NCBI GenBank assembly: GCA_934045905.1 | Contig: OW203761.1 | Span: 30,244,964 to 30,308,963, forward strand | DNA: 64,000 nt | Direction: 5' to 3' | Source of the DNA: Leuctra nigra | Taxonomy: Eukaryota > Arthropoda > Insecta > Plecoptera > Leuctridae | In this document: positions 11,901-24,350 of the stretch, in pieces | Position numbering within the stretch: the stretch's first letter is position 1 | Layout of the letters: each line of letters starts with the position of its first letter | Position numbers and translations under genes: made by a program | Notes under the pieces: model-generated | Told to the model about the DNA's origin: nothing | Seen by the model: only the letters and a program-made list of their open reading frames with translations | Databases searched by the model: none

Positions 11901-14900
11901 GCAGGGGGGGGGGGGGAGTTTCTCACCTCTTGCTGGGCCTGGCTTCGCTGTTGACGACTCCACGTCATCCACATCATCCAAGTCATCCTCGTCATCGTAG
12001 TAATAGTAATCATCATCTTGCGCTGGGATTCCGCTCTTGACGGCGTTGTTTCCTAGTTCCTGGGACTTGATGATGGAGTATTCCACTACTTGGTTGTCTG
12101 GGTATTCTGGCACTTGATTCGCTGCTTTGTTGTAATTGTATGGGTAATCTACACTCACATGCACGGGCTTCTTCGGGACGATCGGATATTGTATTAGTTT
12201 TCTGGTATCCTGTGGGATGTGAGTTGGATATGCTTGAACCTGATTTGGGGCTGGGGACTTGAATTTTTGAAGTTGATTTAGAAGATAGTCTAAAGCTTCA
12301 CTAACTTCAAACTGTGTTACTTGATGCTGACTGGCTGGATAGAGAACTGGATTGCCACGGTACGGAACTTGATTGGTGGAATATTTGACTTGATTGATTG
12401 GATAGAGTGCTTGATTGGTTGGGTATAGAGGTTTATTGGGAAGAAAGTTTGTTGTTTGTTTGACGGGAGTTCGCACCGGCGCCAGTTTGTTGGCGAGATA
12501 GTCCTCTCTCTGCGGTTGTTTATGTCCCGTGAACGAGTAACTGATCGGTTGCGATTGCGCCGTGTAGAAGTTCATGTACGGGATGAGACGGCGATGACGC
12601 TCGGAGGTTGCGTTCTGCGTCCTCGCCTCTCCGATGAGCACCACCAGCGTCAGACCTGCATCAGAGAGATGAGATGAGATAAACCGCGCCACTTTCACTC
12701 AAATGCTTTCTCCGATCGCTTCCTCCACGCCTGTGTCGACATAACACTTGATTAATACTACACAATGAGCGGTTATGAGTTGTCGCATCTCACAACGCGC
12801 GAGAGAAAGTCACGTCAGGATGCGCCGGCGTGAGGTTGGGGCGGTCATGGCCGTGCGAAACACTGGTCCACATCGCCGTGGGCATGAAACTCGCGAGGAT
12901 GCATTTCCACCGCTGCGTTGTGGTCACATGACCCGCACAGCCCGATGCAAACCCGATGGACAGACAGACGCAGACAAGTTGGCGTTGATGGGATATACAA
13001 TGCAGCAATGATAATGGCACGAGGACAGCGATACATGACCGGCACAGCCCGATGCAAACCCGATGGCCAGACAGACGCAGACAAGTTGGCGCTGATGGGA
13101 TACAAATACAATGCAGCAATGATAATGGCATGAGGACAACGATTAATAATGATACACGAATCGATAACACTTCTGATAAGAATATGAGGGCTTGCGTTTA
13201 GCGGAAAAGTGTTTTCTCTACGATAGGCGCATTAACCAAAACCAATCAATATATTTGTGTGGTGAACTTGTGATTCTATCTTCTAATTATAGTTTAGGTA
13301 CCTACATAATTTGTTTTCCCCATTACGCAAAACCGCAAGTGTACATGTTCGATGGACTAATCTGTCATGCCATTAGAGTTGTCAATTAAATTTCTAATAT
13401 CTGTATCATAATTTAAATCAATCCTCTGCAGGAAAACATTGATCGGGAAATCGCAATGTACTGTATTGATGAATTGTGTAAGAATTGTGATGAATTGTGT
13501 TTCCACGATGAAAACAATTGATCGTTTCACAAGGAATGATTGTACAATGTTTTTCAATGAATTGTAAGTGTGAATGCACGACCAATGAGCTAACACCGAG
13601 GAAACTGTACGACGGCATTGTGGTTATATCGCTGAGATAATCTGCACGACTGCCGGATATATCTCTTCCAAGGACTTGTCAGGGTGCAGCTACTGCCCGT
13701 GTACAGACTCTTTGTCTCCGTGACATTGTCCGCCACCGCCTCCTACAAGGCTGACTAGTGAATGAAACGCATGCTGCTGTACCGCATTCGCACGTTATAG
13801 ATCGGAATTGTCATCTCCATCGACGCAGACATTTCTGCGTTACACCCCTCCCAGTTATGTAACAAAATCACTATAGAACGTGGAGGTAAGAATAGAATGG
13901 ATGAGGAAATTATGTTCGTGTCGTTCACTTTTATGTAATAGTTTCAATAGCAGTGGTTTTTTGGAGATAGTAATTACCAATAAAACCATTATATTGGTTG
14001 TACACTTTGTTTCCATATTGGCTTAGGACTATTACTCGCGTAGATCACGATCTTTCAATGTTCGTTTCGTTTCAAATGAATTGTACTTCTTTTTGAAAGT
14101 TTCATATCATATTACACATTAAATACTTGATTGTCTCAAGGATTTATGTGATGTGTGGTTCCATAACTTAACATACGAAATAACTATAGGTTCTACTGCT
14201 ACTAGGGCTCTACGAAAGAACAATGTTTATTTATTGACAGCAATTACGTGCTGTTAAGTGCAAGGCCCTTTCTAGTGCAAAACGATGTGGAGATTTTTTA
14301 AGTTTTCTGTGCTTTCTTAATATTTGTGTTAGTCCATCTGCCTATAGTACTCTTTGGGTGACTTTATACTGCAATAAAGTCAGTTTTGAGGAATCTGATA
14401 GATTCCAGCATGAGGAATTTAATTATATTTTTAGCAAAATCGATTTTTTTATTTACAAGAAATGCAGTCAAATCATCCTTTCCACCAATGTTTCTACTTA
14501 TTTGAAATAGAAACCTTCTAAATGTTACAATATTTCTCATGCCGTAATCTCTGCAGTTTTACCTACCTACTCGAGGGATATAAAACATTTATCATTTTGA
14601 GCTAATCGGTGAATTATAGGTCCCACTCTCATTAAAAAGCAAACATTTCCAATAATTGTGCAGTGCATCGCCAATGCAATAACCTTGGCACGGCTGGAGA
14701 CTCGTTCTATTGTACGTGCTATTCACGCTCTAGTTATCAGCGGCTATGCTTATACGAAAGTGTTATCACAATGGTTATCACATCACATCACATAATGTTC
14801 CAAGTTATGATATCATCAAGTTTGTCCTGTTTCTGACGACATCCGACTTTTATCTCAAGAAAGAGCCATGGAAACAAATACATTTCCATAGTGTTATTTG

Positions 14901-15750
14901 TCCCATTTATGTTATGAAAATTGTGTGCCCTCGCCAAAAACACTCTGGCCTTGAATATGAAGTCACTGATGCTTTACTAACGATGCGCAATATTTTAGTG
15001 TAGATAACTTTTGAAATGTACTGACATTGACTTGACTTGGCCTTTTGTTTGATTTCACTCCTTTTCGGTGACGAACGATTTTTTTCCATTCGTGACTGAA
15101 AGAGTTTTATGAGGGATTATTTTGAATACACGGCAATTAGTTTACCGTCAAAATTCAAGGGTATAACGGCTAGCTCAGCTGTAAAGAATGCGATTACACC
15201 AAAACAAATTTCTATGCAGCGATTTCTTGTCTTCCCTAAAATCTATAGACGTCTTGGGCGTTGAAGTTAAGAATCTGGTTGCGACAAAGGAAAGTTGTAT
15301 TGTCGGTCCCTAGTTTGATGTATGTCCTAAATGTAATATCGCAATACCATTAGTTTATGGCCGTGTAATTTTAATATGACCCCCAAGAAACCATTAGCAA
15401 TGCATACACCGAATTGCTTACAGGAAATTAAAATCTCCATACGTTTAACGGTTAAAACACCGACCATGCGAATTAGCATTGATCAATTTTATTTGGCTAT
15501 ATTTCCATGTTTACACGAATGAATATTAAATATCAAAATCAAGTACCCAAATGGTTTATTATTTTTGCTTTAATCCAGTAAGGCGCAAAATGTTGACTTG
15601 TTCATATGAAGAATGGTTCTCAAAAAAGTAAATTAGAACATTACAATAAGACTGTGTAAAGTTGTTTTTGTTTAATACGCCAAAATTTTTGCTGGTAAAT
15701 AACCCTCAATGATTGACAGATAAAAGTAGCATGTGATTTCCATATGATGA

Positions 15751-15791
<41 letters not shown>

Positions 15792-18700
15792 ATGATGATT
15801 TCCATATAGTGAACACTTTATTCTTAGATATATAGATATATCTCGACATATAAGCCTTGAGGCTACATTTTTATATGAGTGTGTTCTCAAAAAAAGTCCA
15901 AATAGAAGAAAAATGCTCGCATCCATGAATTGAAGGTTTACTGGACTACATTTAAAATGATCGTGTTAAAAATACGTTATTTTTATCCGTACCTTGTAGC
16001 TTTGAATATATACACTCTTGTATCGTATCAGGCAAGAATTCAGTACAATCAATGTGACACCACGGACAAAGATATTATTAAAACTCATAACATCTTTGCC
16101 ACGGACGTCAACTTTACCTCACAGTTACGTGTGTGTTCGGAGAGTTCAATGCATGGTAGAGCAGCTGAACATGCAACACAAGACCCTGTTTCTAAAACTA
16201 CTTTTCAATTCATTTCATTCTGTATTAATGTCACCTCAACTTATCTTTATGGTAGTGAAATGATTTCAGACCGAATAACTCGGACATAGTTGTCGAATTG
16301 TACCCATCTGGGTCTGAACCCAGTTTGTCGAGACTGTGACACTCATTGCCATCAGGGCGTTACAATCAGATAAGTCGATCAGTCGGCAGGAGGTAGTTAT
16401 TTGTAATCACAGCTCCATTGTTTGACTTTCTCGACTCGCTCAGATTTATTACACTATTTTATAATCGTGATTTGGACAATACATTAGAAATAATCCGATG
16501 TATTTGCATTTCTCAACGTATCTGGAGATATAGTTTCCGACCCCCTCCCACAACCGCTATTGTTCAATCTTTTGTTATACGTTTATATAATTTTTACTTG
16601 TAATTTAGTCATGTTTTCCAGTTCAAATTGTATGGTTGCACGTTAGTTATGCCGATGGTGTAATGTAGTAGAATCATTACACTCATTACAAATTACACAT
16701 TTATCTGTGAGAATAAATGAAATGTCTTGCTTCGACAAGTCAAGTACACATTTTACAAGCAAACAATTTCGTAATTGCGTGTTTCCTGAGTCTGAATCTT
16801 GAACTTTCGTTGTTTTTAAATTGTACTTATTCGGGAATGCACTTTTCTTTAGTATTACATGCCTATATGTTGTTGTACTGGAAGTAATGATAGTTATGTG
16901 ATGCAAGTTCTGCACTCCTGTCGATACGCATGAACGATCAAGGTAGTTTAAGGACTATCATTATACCTGTAATCTAAGCAACATCTAGTCGGGCGCTAGC
17001 TCGACGCTGCCAAGCACCGCTCTAATACAACGTGCGAGCTACTACCAGACTTATACTGCAAGCGCTTCGGGCCCGATTTCGGGGTGTCAGTACGCATGCA
17101 AGCATTTAGAAATGAAAGTTGAAAACCATGGTTATCGGGTATATTTAGCCACCTGACAACACCTAACCAAATATCAAAGTGCTGCGATCATCCCTTCGGG
17201 GTGAATTTTGGGCCTCAAACATGCAAGGATTGACTTTCATGTTAGTTAGTTAGTTAGTTAGTTAGTTAGGCACGGTCAATTTGTTTGCCCCTCTCCACAG
17301 GTTGAACGGTTTGTCCTAGAGAGTTGAAATTTGGCAGAGACATAGAGTCATATTTATAGCAGTGCCCTTTGAAAGAAAATCTGAAACATTTTGACCGGAA
17401 GTGAAGTTATTACAATTTTAAATTTTAAATATTTTAAAAGTCAAACGGGTCCATCGAGAGTTTTGAAATTTGGCAACAATAAAGACAATGTATTGCTAGA
17501 CACTCCACTTCAAGAAAAATCAATAAATTTAAACCGGAAGTGGGAAAATTATCAATATTTACGTTCCGCCCTTCTTCTTTGATACACTAAACAGCGGCTC
17601 TAATTCCCATCGGACTGATAGCTCATGTTAGGAAGGCAGCTGGCTTCGACATCTGCATAACACGTTCGATTCCCGATCCCGGAAAACTTTTTTTTTCATA
17701 TATTATTTTTTAATTTGTATAAGCGATGATACCTTCATGGATTTATATTCAAATGAGAGGTCCAGGGATGCTGTGAAGATCATCAATAGACCGAAACATC
17801 GCAATCGCGGCACGCCAGTTGCCATCGTGAACACTGAAGATATCAGGGAATCAGGAATTGCGCACGTCGTTTTACGCTCCACCTTTCTTCTTTGATATAC
17901 TACACAGGTTTATATTTCAGTGTGGCGAATTGGCTCGGTCACATGAGGCAAGTGACTTCGATCACGGCGTTGCCGGGTTCGATCCCCGTAACAAACGTTT
18001 TATTTTTTATCTTTTTATTTACTTAAAAAATGTTTAACCTTCTTGTGTATATATTCAAAATGTTAATCCGAATACATTCAACGATTACATAGCTACTCTT
18101 TTTAATATTATACTCATTGGACTCTAGTAATGATTGTCAATGTACACGTTGTACGTAAAGTTGTGCAATAAAACAATTCGTGGTCATGCTAATCAACAGA
18201 ATCTTGGTGGCTCAGTTACTAAACTAGAAACCACACAAAAAAGGTTCCATTACTGGGTGCATAAGGTTGTCACAGCTTTTAATTTATCCGAATTATTTAA
18301 TTATGTAAAATACAGTTAATTAAGTAAATAGTACAATTCAGTGAAGGCTCCATAACTAATATTCAGAGTATTAGGTGTTTACAACTTTTCATTTGTCACA
18401 CTTATTTAATTATTTAAAATAGAGTTAATTTGTCAATATTGGTGGCTCAACAAGAAACAAGAACATTACGAAACAAGAAACCAGACAAAAAGGCTCCATT
18501 ACGTGCATCCATTACGTGCATTAGGTTCTAAAATTAATTTAATTATTTTAATTATGCTAATTTGTCAATCTTGATGGCTCAGTTACGAAACAATAAACCA
18601 CACAAAAAGGCTCCATTACTAGGTATATTAGGTGTTCTTTGCTCCTAATACTCTAAGAGACTAATGCTCTGGTGCTCTGGTACATTTTTAATAAATGAGA

Positions 18701-21700
18701 CTACCAATGGATGCTGTGAAGATCATCAATAGACAGAAACATCGCCATCGCGGCACGCCGGTTGCCATCGTGAACAGTGAAGATATCAGGGAAACAGGAA
18801 TTGCGCACGTCGTTTTACGCTCTACCTTTCTTCTTTGATATACTACACAGGTTTAATTTCAGTGTGGCGAATTGGCTCGGTCACATGAGGCAAGTGACTT
18901 CGATCACGGCGTTGCCGGGTTCGATCCCCGTAACAAATATTTTATTTTTTTATCTTTTTCTTTACTTAAAAAATGTTTAACCTTCTTGTGTATATATTCA
19001 AAATGTTAATCCGAATACATTCAACGATTACATAGCAACTCTTTTTAATATTATACTCATTGGACTCTAATAATGATTGTCAATGTACACGTTGTACGTA
19101 AAGTTGTGCAATAAAACAATTCGTGGTCATGCTAATCAACAGAATCTTGGTGGCCCCAGTTACTAAACTAGAAACCACACAAAAAATGCTCCATTACTGG
19201 GTGCATAAGGTTGTCACAGCTTTTAATTTATCCGAATTATTTAATTATGTAAAATTCAGGTAATTTAGTAAATAGTAAAATTCAGTGAAGGCTCCATAAC
19301 TAATATTCAGAGTATTAGGTGTTTACAACTTTTCATTTGTCACACTTATTTAATTATTTAAAATAGAGTTAATTTGTCAATATTGGTGGCTCAACAAGAA
19401 ACAAGAACATTACGAAACAAGAAACCAGACAAAAAGGCTCCATTACGTGCATCCATTACGTGCATTAGGTTCTAAAATTAATTTAATTATTTTAATTATG
19501 CTAATTTGTCAATCTTGATGGCTCAGTTACGAAACAATAAACCACACAAAAAGGCTCCATTACTAGGTATATTAGGTGCTCTTTGCTCCTAATACTCTAA
19601 GAGACTAATGCTCTGGTGCTCTGGTACATTTTTAATAAATGAGACTACCAATGGATGCTGTGAAGATCATCAATAGACAGAAACATCGCCATCGCGGCAC
19701 GCCGGTTGCCATCGTGAACAGTGAAGATATCAGGGAAACAGGAATTGCGCACGTCGTTTTACGCTCTACCTTTCTTCTTTGATATACTACACAGGTTTAA
19801 TTTCAGTGTGGCGAATTGGCTCGGTCACATGAGGCAAGTGACTTCGATCACGGCGTTGCCGGGTTCGATCCCCGTAACAAATGTTTTATTTTTTTATCTT
19901 TTTCTTTACTTAAAAAATGTTTAACCTTCTTGTGTATATATTCAAAATGTTAATCCGAATACATTCAACGATTACATAGCAACTCTTTTTAATATTATAC
20001 TCATTGGACTCTAATAATGATTGTCAATGTACACGTTGTACGTAAAGTTGTGCAATAAAACAATTCGTGGTCATGCTAATCAACAGAATCTTGGTGGCCT
20101 CAGTTACTAAACTAGAAACCACACAAAAAATGCTCCATTACTGGGTTCATAAGGTTGTCACAGCTTTTAATTTATCCGAATTATTTAATTATGTAAAATT
20201 CAGGTAATTTAGTAAATAGTAAAATTCAGTAAAGGCTCCATTACTAATATTCAGTGTATTACGTGTTTACAACTTTTCATTTGTCACACTTATATATTAT
20301 TTAAAATAGAGTTAATTTGTCAATATTGGTGGCTCAACAAGAAACAAGAACAACACGAAACAAGAAACCACACAAAAAGGCTCCATTACGTGCATCCATT
20401 ACGTGATCACAACTTTAAGTTTCTAAAATAAATTTAATTATTTTAATTATGCAAATTTGTCGATCTTGATGGTTCAGATACGAAACAAGAAACCACACAA
20501 AATGGCTCCATTACTAGGTTTATTAGGTGTTTACAACTTAGTAAAAATTATTTCATTATTTCAGATGTTGTAATCTGTCAATCTTAGAAGCTCGGTTACA
20601 ATAAACAAGAAACTACACTAAATGGTCCATGATAATTAATGGAAATCTGTGGGTATGAGAGATTTAAATTTCATTTCATCATCCAACAATGCTTACGTTA
20701 AAAAGTTAGAATAATAAAACGCTTTTAAATTGTCATGATTTATTTCCAAACTGTGAGTCAAAGTCTCATCAAGTGACATTGTTTAATGGAAATAAATGAA
20801 ACTGAAACTGATGTTCCTCCTAATCTGACACTAATAAAATAAACATTGGTTTTGATGCGAACGTTATATACGAAAGTGGTCTGGCTTGTTTACATCGGCA
20901 ATACAATAATATTCTTCAAGTATCTAGGCAATAGCACGAAGTTGTTTCCTGGTTTGAAAATATGAAAATATTATCTTCCACAGCAACATCACAAAACAAT
21001 ATAATAATCACTAAATAAGATCAGTGGACTAATTAAAATGCAAGCTCGATAACTGTTTACAAGTACCTATAGAAGAAGACAACAATACTAAATGGACATC
21101 GATCGTATTTGCCATGAACAAACAAATGTAAACATTAAGTTGACCTGACAGGGAGAGGCAGAGAGGTGGAGATGCCAGGTATAGGCCGGCCCATGCTATC
21201 CGTGTACATAGGCGAGTAAGGCGGGTAGCGTAAATTTCATCACCCGTCATACTCCTTCCCACCAGCACTATAAACACCAGGTGGCTCAGCTAGTTAATCT
21301 TAACTAAGTTCCTTTTAAGTTACATTGCCTTCCAAAAACCATCCGGATTTTATTTAAAATGTGTTGTAAACATCTGTAAGCCTGCACGCTTTACCAATTG
21401 AGTTTATACTTCGGAACTTTGACATAAAAGAGTGAACATGGGAGAATTTAAAAATGAGGAAACGCATTTGCAATCATCTTTCGTGTACCTTTCAGTTTAC
21501 CTAGTGGCGACAAATACGCGTTTTACGAGATGAACGCACAAATTCCGGTTTACACCGGAACAATACACCTACAATTTACGTTATTCACATGACTCAAAGC
21601 TGTGAACTTTTAACAAATTATAATTTGATATAACTCAAATTCAACCAAAAGAAATGGACCCTTTCGTTATACTAACTTCGGAACTATTGAAATAAAAACA

Positions 21701-23611
21701 GAAAACTTTAGACAAGAAGTGACGTTGTTGGCGTTAACTGTAATGATAGGTAACACTTAATGATCAGTGAAAGCTGCTATAAACTTATACCCCATATGAC
21801 ATGTTGTACAAAAACAAAAACTTGTAAAAAAAACTGCCAAGCACCTTCCCACTTAAAACAATTGAGATCTAAAAGAAGGGCCAAGCAATAATATATTGTT
21901 TAAACATTTTCGCACTTCAAATTCGTGAAATCATTTCGCCCAGTTACTGCCGCCAAGCACAACACTAAAAACCTAATGTTGTGTCCAAATTTGAAGAATA
22001 CAATCTAAGTGAACCATCATTGTAAATTTAACAAAATTATAAAAATTAAAAACGACTTCAAAATAAATTTAAAATTGAAATTAAAAAAATTAAAAATAAA
22101 GCTTGGCGCATTGAATTTGCACCGACCATATTGTAGACTTCCTCTATCTTCTTCCTACTTTCTGTCTTTCTTCGGCTCCTTTATCGTCATCTTCTTTCTT
22201 ATGTTGCCTTCTTCTTGACACAATGCGCCTAGCTTTATTTTTAATTTTTTTAATTTCAATTTTAAATTTATTTTGAAGTCGTTTTTAATTTTTATAATTT
22301 TGTTAAATTTACAATGATGGTTCACTTAAATTGTATTCTTCAAATTTGGACACAACATTAGGTTTTTAGTGTTGTGCTTGGCGGCAGTAACTGGGCGAAA
22401 TGATTTCACGAATTTTAAGTGCGAAAATGTTTAAACAATATATTATTGCTTGGCCCTTCTTTTAGATCTCAATTGTTTTAAGTGGGAAGGTGCTTGGCAG
22501 TTTTTTTTACAAGTGATATTTTCACAAGACGGGAATTACGCGAACGCTTTGTCTCACCTATGGTCTCACTCACACAATGCGACACGTTTCTTCACATCTT
22601 CGTGTCCCAAAAAACATAAACACACACAAACTGAATTTTCTAAATGTAGAAATTATTTTCAAATCTTCCTTACGGTTCAATATGCTCTAAAAATCCATCA
22701 ATTATCGAACGATTTCAATTATTTATATCTGTAAGCGTATATCACAATCTCACCTTGCCCTATTAATTGAGAACATTTGTGACATTTAAATGTTCAATCA
22801 CTAAATCGCGTCGAGACACAACATTTTACTTAAAAATCGCACGATATCTACTCTTAGTGATACACTTTTTTCTTTCGACATTTTATGCAATTGGTCCAAT
22901 AAGCAGGTTTACTCAAGACGTGATTTCACGAACGTCAGATAGTAATCAACGTATTTTTAAGAATATCTCGGAATTAGAAGAGAATAAGATATTTCTTTAT
23001 TTAGTGCAAGCTTTCTTTCACACAATATTACATTTTTTAAAGCAATATTTATATAAAATATTACTTGGTATTTAAAACATACATATAATTTTTAAATTAC
23101 TCAATGGGTTCTTCTTTTAGCATTTCTAAAAGTCTACTCCAAAAATATTGTCACTCCTCAATTTTGAACATTCAGTTGGATAGCATGAAAAGATCGAACT
23201 CTCAGATAAAATAGACCAACGCACAATCAAATATCTGGAGATAATGAAAAGGCATTCGTTTTGATTCAAAGCTACCATTCGACCTACCGGGTCAGCAAAT
23301 CCAAAAATAATTCTGACATTTTTCGAGCGCATGTTGATAACCAATTTGTACATAGGCTTCAGTTCAATGTAAATTAATACAAATCTATTTTATGATATGG
23401 GTTAAAAGCGATAAAAAGTCACGCTATTGTCACACGTCGCCACGAAATTAAATTATTATTTTAGGAATTTTTGTTTGTTTGTACCCAGAGCACTGTCTTG
23501 CTCCGTCCACATCCTCGTCGTAAGTACGACGCTTGTACGACCACGACGCGTCGCGCAGTGTCGTACCGATGTGTACTCACCTAGAACGAGTATCAGTGTC
23601 CGTGCTGCCAT
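8945..23611 (-). CDS. Secreted CPAP1-like protein with one C-terminal CBM14 chitin-binding domain
   Basis: Exons on the minus strand: 23611-23581, 12655-11927, 10413-10274, 9214-8945. Phases match at every junction, giving 1170 nt (389 aa). The 31-nt first exon (MAARTLILVL, donor GTGAGT) joins LTLVVLIGEA to make a clean signal peptide. Residues about 25-250 are low-complexity, rich in Tyr, Pro, Asn and Gln, with loose YPTNQ-type repeats and an acidic run (DDDYYYYDDEDDLDD). Residues about 300-360 form a CBM14 (peritrophin-A) domain with all six cysteines (FNC, TRC, HYC, FLC, LTC, VRC) and the chitin-binding signature FLCPNGTIFSQ..CDWWFNV. One CBM14 with a long low-complexity tail fits the insect CPAP1 cuticle family, secreted to chitinous matrix. 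The in-frame ATG at 12698 is a less likely alternative start. Introns 1 and 3 hold large repeats. Confidence 0.88.
9354..9568. mobile_element. Fold-back MITE in CPAP1-like intron 3
   Basis: Inverted arms of about 62 bp start GTACACTCCTGG and contain CAAGTGGCACTACGGCTAGT in both orientations. The roughly 85-bp centre ends with an ATAA microsatellite. No coding is present. The superfamily is undetermined because no clear target duplication is visible. Confidence 0.75.
9961..10290. repeat. 81-84-bp minisatellite, four units, overlapping an exon end and its splice donor
   Basis: Units begin near 9961, 10043, 10127 and 10208 and share GGTCTCTCATACTGCTCTGG and TGTACCTGGCAGCGAGT. Read on the minus strand, each unit carries seven codons for DPATRCQ followed by CAG|GTACAG, the 3' end and donor of the CPAP1-like exon ending at 10274. 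The copy at 10268-10276 is the donor that gives the correct phase. The others (10021, 10104 and 10185) are duplicates inside the intron. Confidence 0.9.
10463..11141. mobile_element. 679-bp non-autonomous hAT element in CPAP1-like intron 2
   Basis: The ends are CAGGGGCGGATCC and GGATCCGCCCCTG-like inverted repeats. The octamer GTATTATC flanks both sides exactly (10455-10462 and 11142-11149). CAG-starting TIRs plus an 8-bp target duplication are diagnostic of hAT transposons. The interior is G/C-run-rich and non-coding; the open frames inside are not conserved protein. Confidence 0.88.
11178..11205 (+). repeat. Poly-G tract (28 bases)
   Basis: A run of 28 consecutive G lies in CPAP1-like intron 2, just outside the hAT element. 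A second G run occurs at 63493-63514. Length may be unreliable in assembly. Confidence 0.9.
12927..13140. repeat. About 107-bp tandem repeat, two copies
   Basis: The block containing GCACAGCCCGATGCAAACCCGATGG and ending in a CAATGCAGCAATGATAATGG-type sequence occurs twice in direct orientation in CPAP1-like intron 1. Open frames on both strands arise from this repetition. Confidence 0.8.
13141..17610. other. CPAP1-like intron 1, proximal part, no gene recognised
   Basis: This is AT-rich intronic sequence with no supported coding. It includes a pure ATG/GAT microsatellite (15751-15790) and a GTTA microsatellite (17241-17270). Short open frames here show no domain or family feature. Confidence 0.5.
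17611..17682 (+). mobile_element. tRNA-like pol III head (SINE fragment)
   Basis: An A-box-like GATAGCTCATGTTAGG is followed by a B-box-like GTTCGATTCCC about 40 bases on, then a T-run (about 17690) that could terminate pol III. Arm pairing is too poor for a functional tRNA. It differs in sequence from the other three tRNA-like heads in the window. Confidence 0.55.
17752..20640. repeat. 944-bp tandem repeat, about three copies, with internal subrepeats
   Basis: Units start near 17752, 18695 and 19639; the second and third are nearly identical (the tRNA-like core shifts exactly 944 bp). Each unit contains a tRNA-like segment followed by degenerate subrepeats of about 110-120 bp with the motif GAAACCACACAAAAAGGCTCC. 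The third unit drifts after about 20200. It lies in CPAP1-like intron 1. Confidence 0.88.
18863..18933 (+). mobile_element. tRNA-like unit with perfect B-box, repeated three times
   Basis: TGGCGAATTGG resembles an A-box and GGTTCGATCCC is a perfect B-box. The T-arm pairs CGGG/CCCG, but the acceptor stem does not pair. Copies lie at 17921-17991, 18863-18933 and 19807-19877, one per 944-bp unit. A functional tRNA is unlikely; a SINE-like or pol III-promoter-bearing repeat is the better reading. Confidence 0.6.
20641..21819. other. CPAP1-like intron 1, middle part
   Basis: AT-rich unique-looking sequence. I see no coding, RNA gene or repeat that recurs elsewhere in the window. Confidence 0.4.
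21820..22514. repeat. Near-perfect palindrome: two 294-bp arms, 107-bp loop
   Basis: The arm at 21820-22113 (starting ACTTGTAAAAAAAACTGCC) is the near-exact reverse complement of 22221-22514. Arm lengths are equal and only a few differences are visible, so the structure is young or maintained. The loop (22114-22220) is pyrimidine-rich. It lies in CPAP1-like intron 1 and, if transcribed, would form a hairpin of about 290 bp. No clear target duplication flanks it. Confidence 0.92.
22515..23580. other. Distal part of CPAP1-like intron 1 adjoining exon 1
   Basis: AT-rich intronic sequence downstream of the 31-nt signal exon. No coding or repeated element was recognised. Confidence 0.4.
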
Positions 23612-24240
23612 GGCGAGCGCGTGTATCCTACTGATCGGCGTTTGTTTGTGAAAGTGAATGGAACAATGTGTTAGCAAGGCCTTGCCTTCTCTTCTCTGCA
23701 GCACATTTGAATATCTCCCGAGTCGGCTCTCGTCGAGGTGACTTCACTGGGAGTCGTGCGGCCGCTTTCTTTACATTCACAACACCAGACGAGTTAGTGC
23801 CTTCCTTCATGTTTACGTCGAACAAGTTGTCACTTACCGGACTGACCTGGTTCATCCTGAGCATTTTTTCAAAGAAAAACATGTATAACTTATAGGTAGT
23901 TATCTAATCGGGCATAACGAGCAAGCAACTTTTATTTTTCACGGGAGCTAAAAAATTAAGACAGCTCAAGATGAATCTTTCTATACTATGGTGCACGTTG
24001 CTTTTAAAACTTGTTTATTATATTATCAAAAAAGCGAAAGGTCTCCAGGAGTTGGTTCAAATTCATCCCATTAGGTACAAGCCATGATCAAATTTGTGTG
24101 TACTAAATTCATTCATTACTTATTCTCTTCTATTCACACTAAATGGAGCCGGTAGGTATACTCTTTTACAATCAAAATATCTAGTTGTTTCTGAAATTTT
24201 CAAGAAAACTGTGGTTATCAATATTCTCGTTTTCTCAATA

Positions 24241-24350
24241 TTTTAAGGAATTATGGCTTTTAAGGATTATGGCTTTTAAGGAATTATGGTTCGAGGTTTT
24301 GCACGTATCCGTGCTCGCTTATCAACGCGTTACACAGAGCGTTTTCCTAG
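24241..24350 (+). mobile_element. 3'-terminal fragment of a Helitron-like family
   Basis: It ends ACACAGAGCGTTTTCCTAG followed by T, like the copies ending at about 56374 and 60915. The upstream block TCCGTGCTCGC..ATCAACGCGT is conserved. The pairing CGCTC/GAGCG and a CTAG|T end suit a Helitron 3' terminus, though the loop is large, so this class is tentative. Confidence 0.5.

Noticed and set aside
11859..12698. Single-exon 279-residue protein starting MKVARFISSH and ending past the acidic run
   Set aside because: Its first and last parts are intron: an acceptor at 12656 and a donor at 11926 give in-phase joins to a signal-peptide exon and to the CBM14 exons.
12456..13170. Cluster of overlapping open frames on both strands
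   Set aside because: They arise from antisense of the CPAP1-like exon and from the 107-bp tandem repeat.
18863..18933. Functional tRNA gene
   Set aside because: The acceptor stem does not pair and no credible anticodon arm is present; the unit is tandemly repeated.
22009..22218. Lys/Leu-rich open frame
   Set aside because: It lies in the palindrome arm and loop and reflects AT-rich composition.
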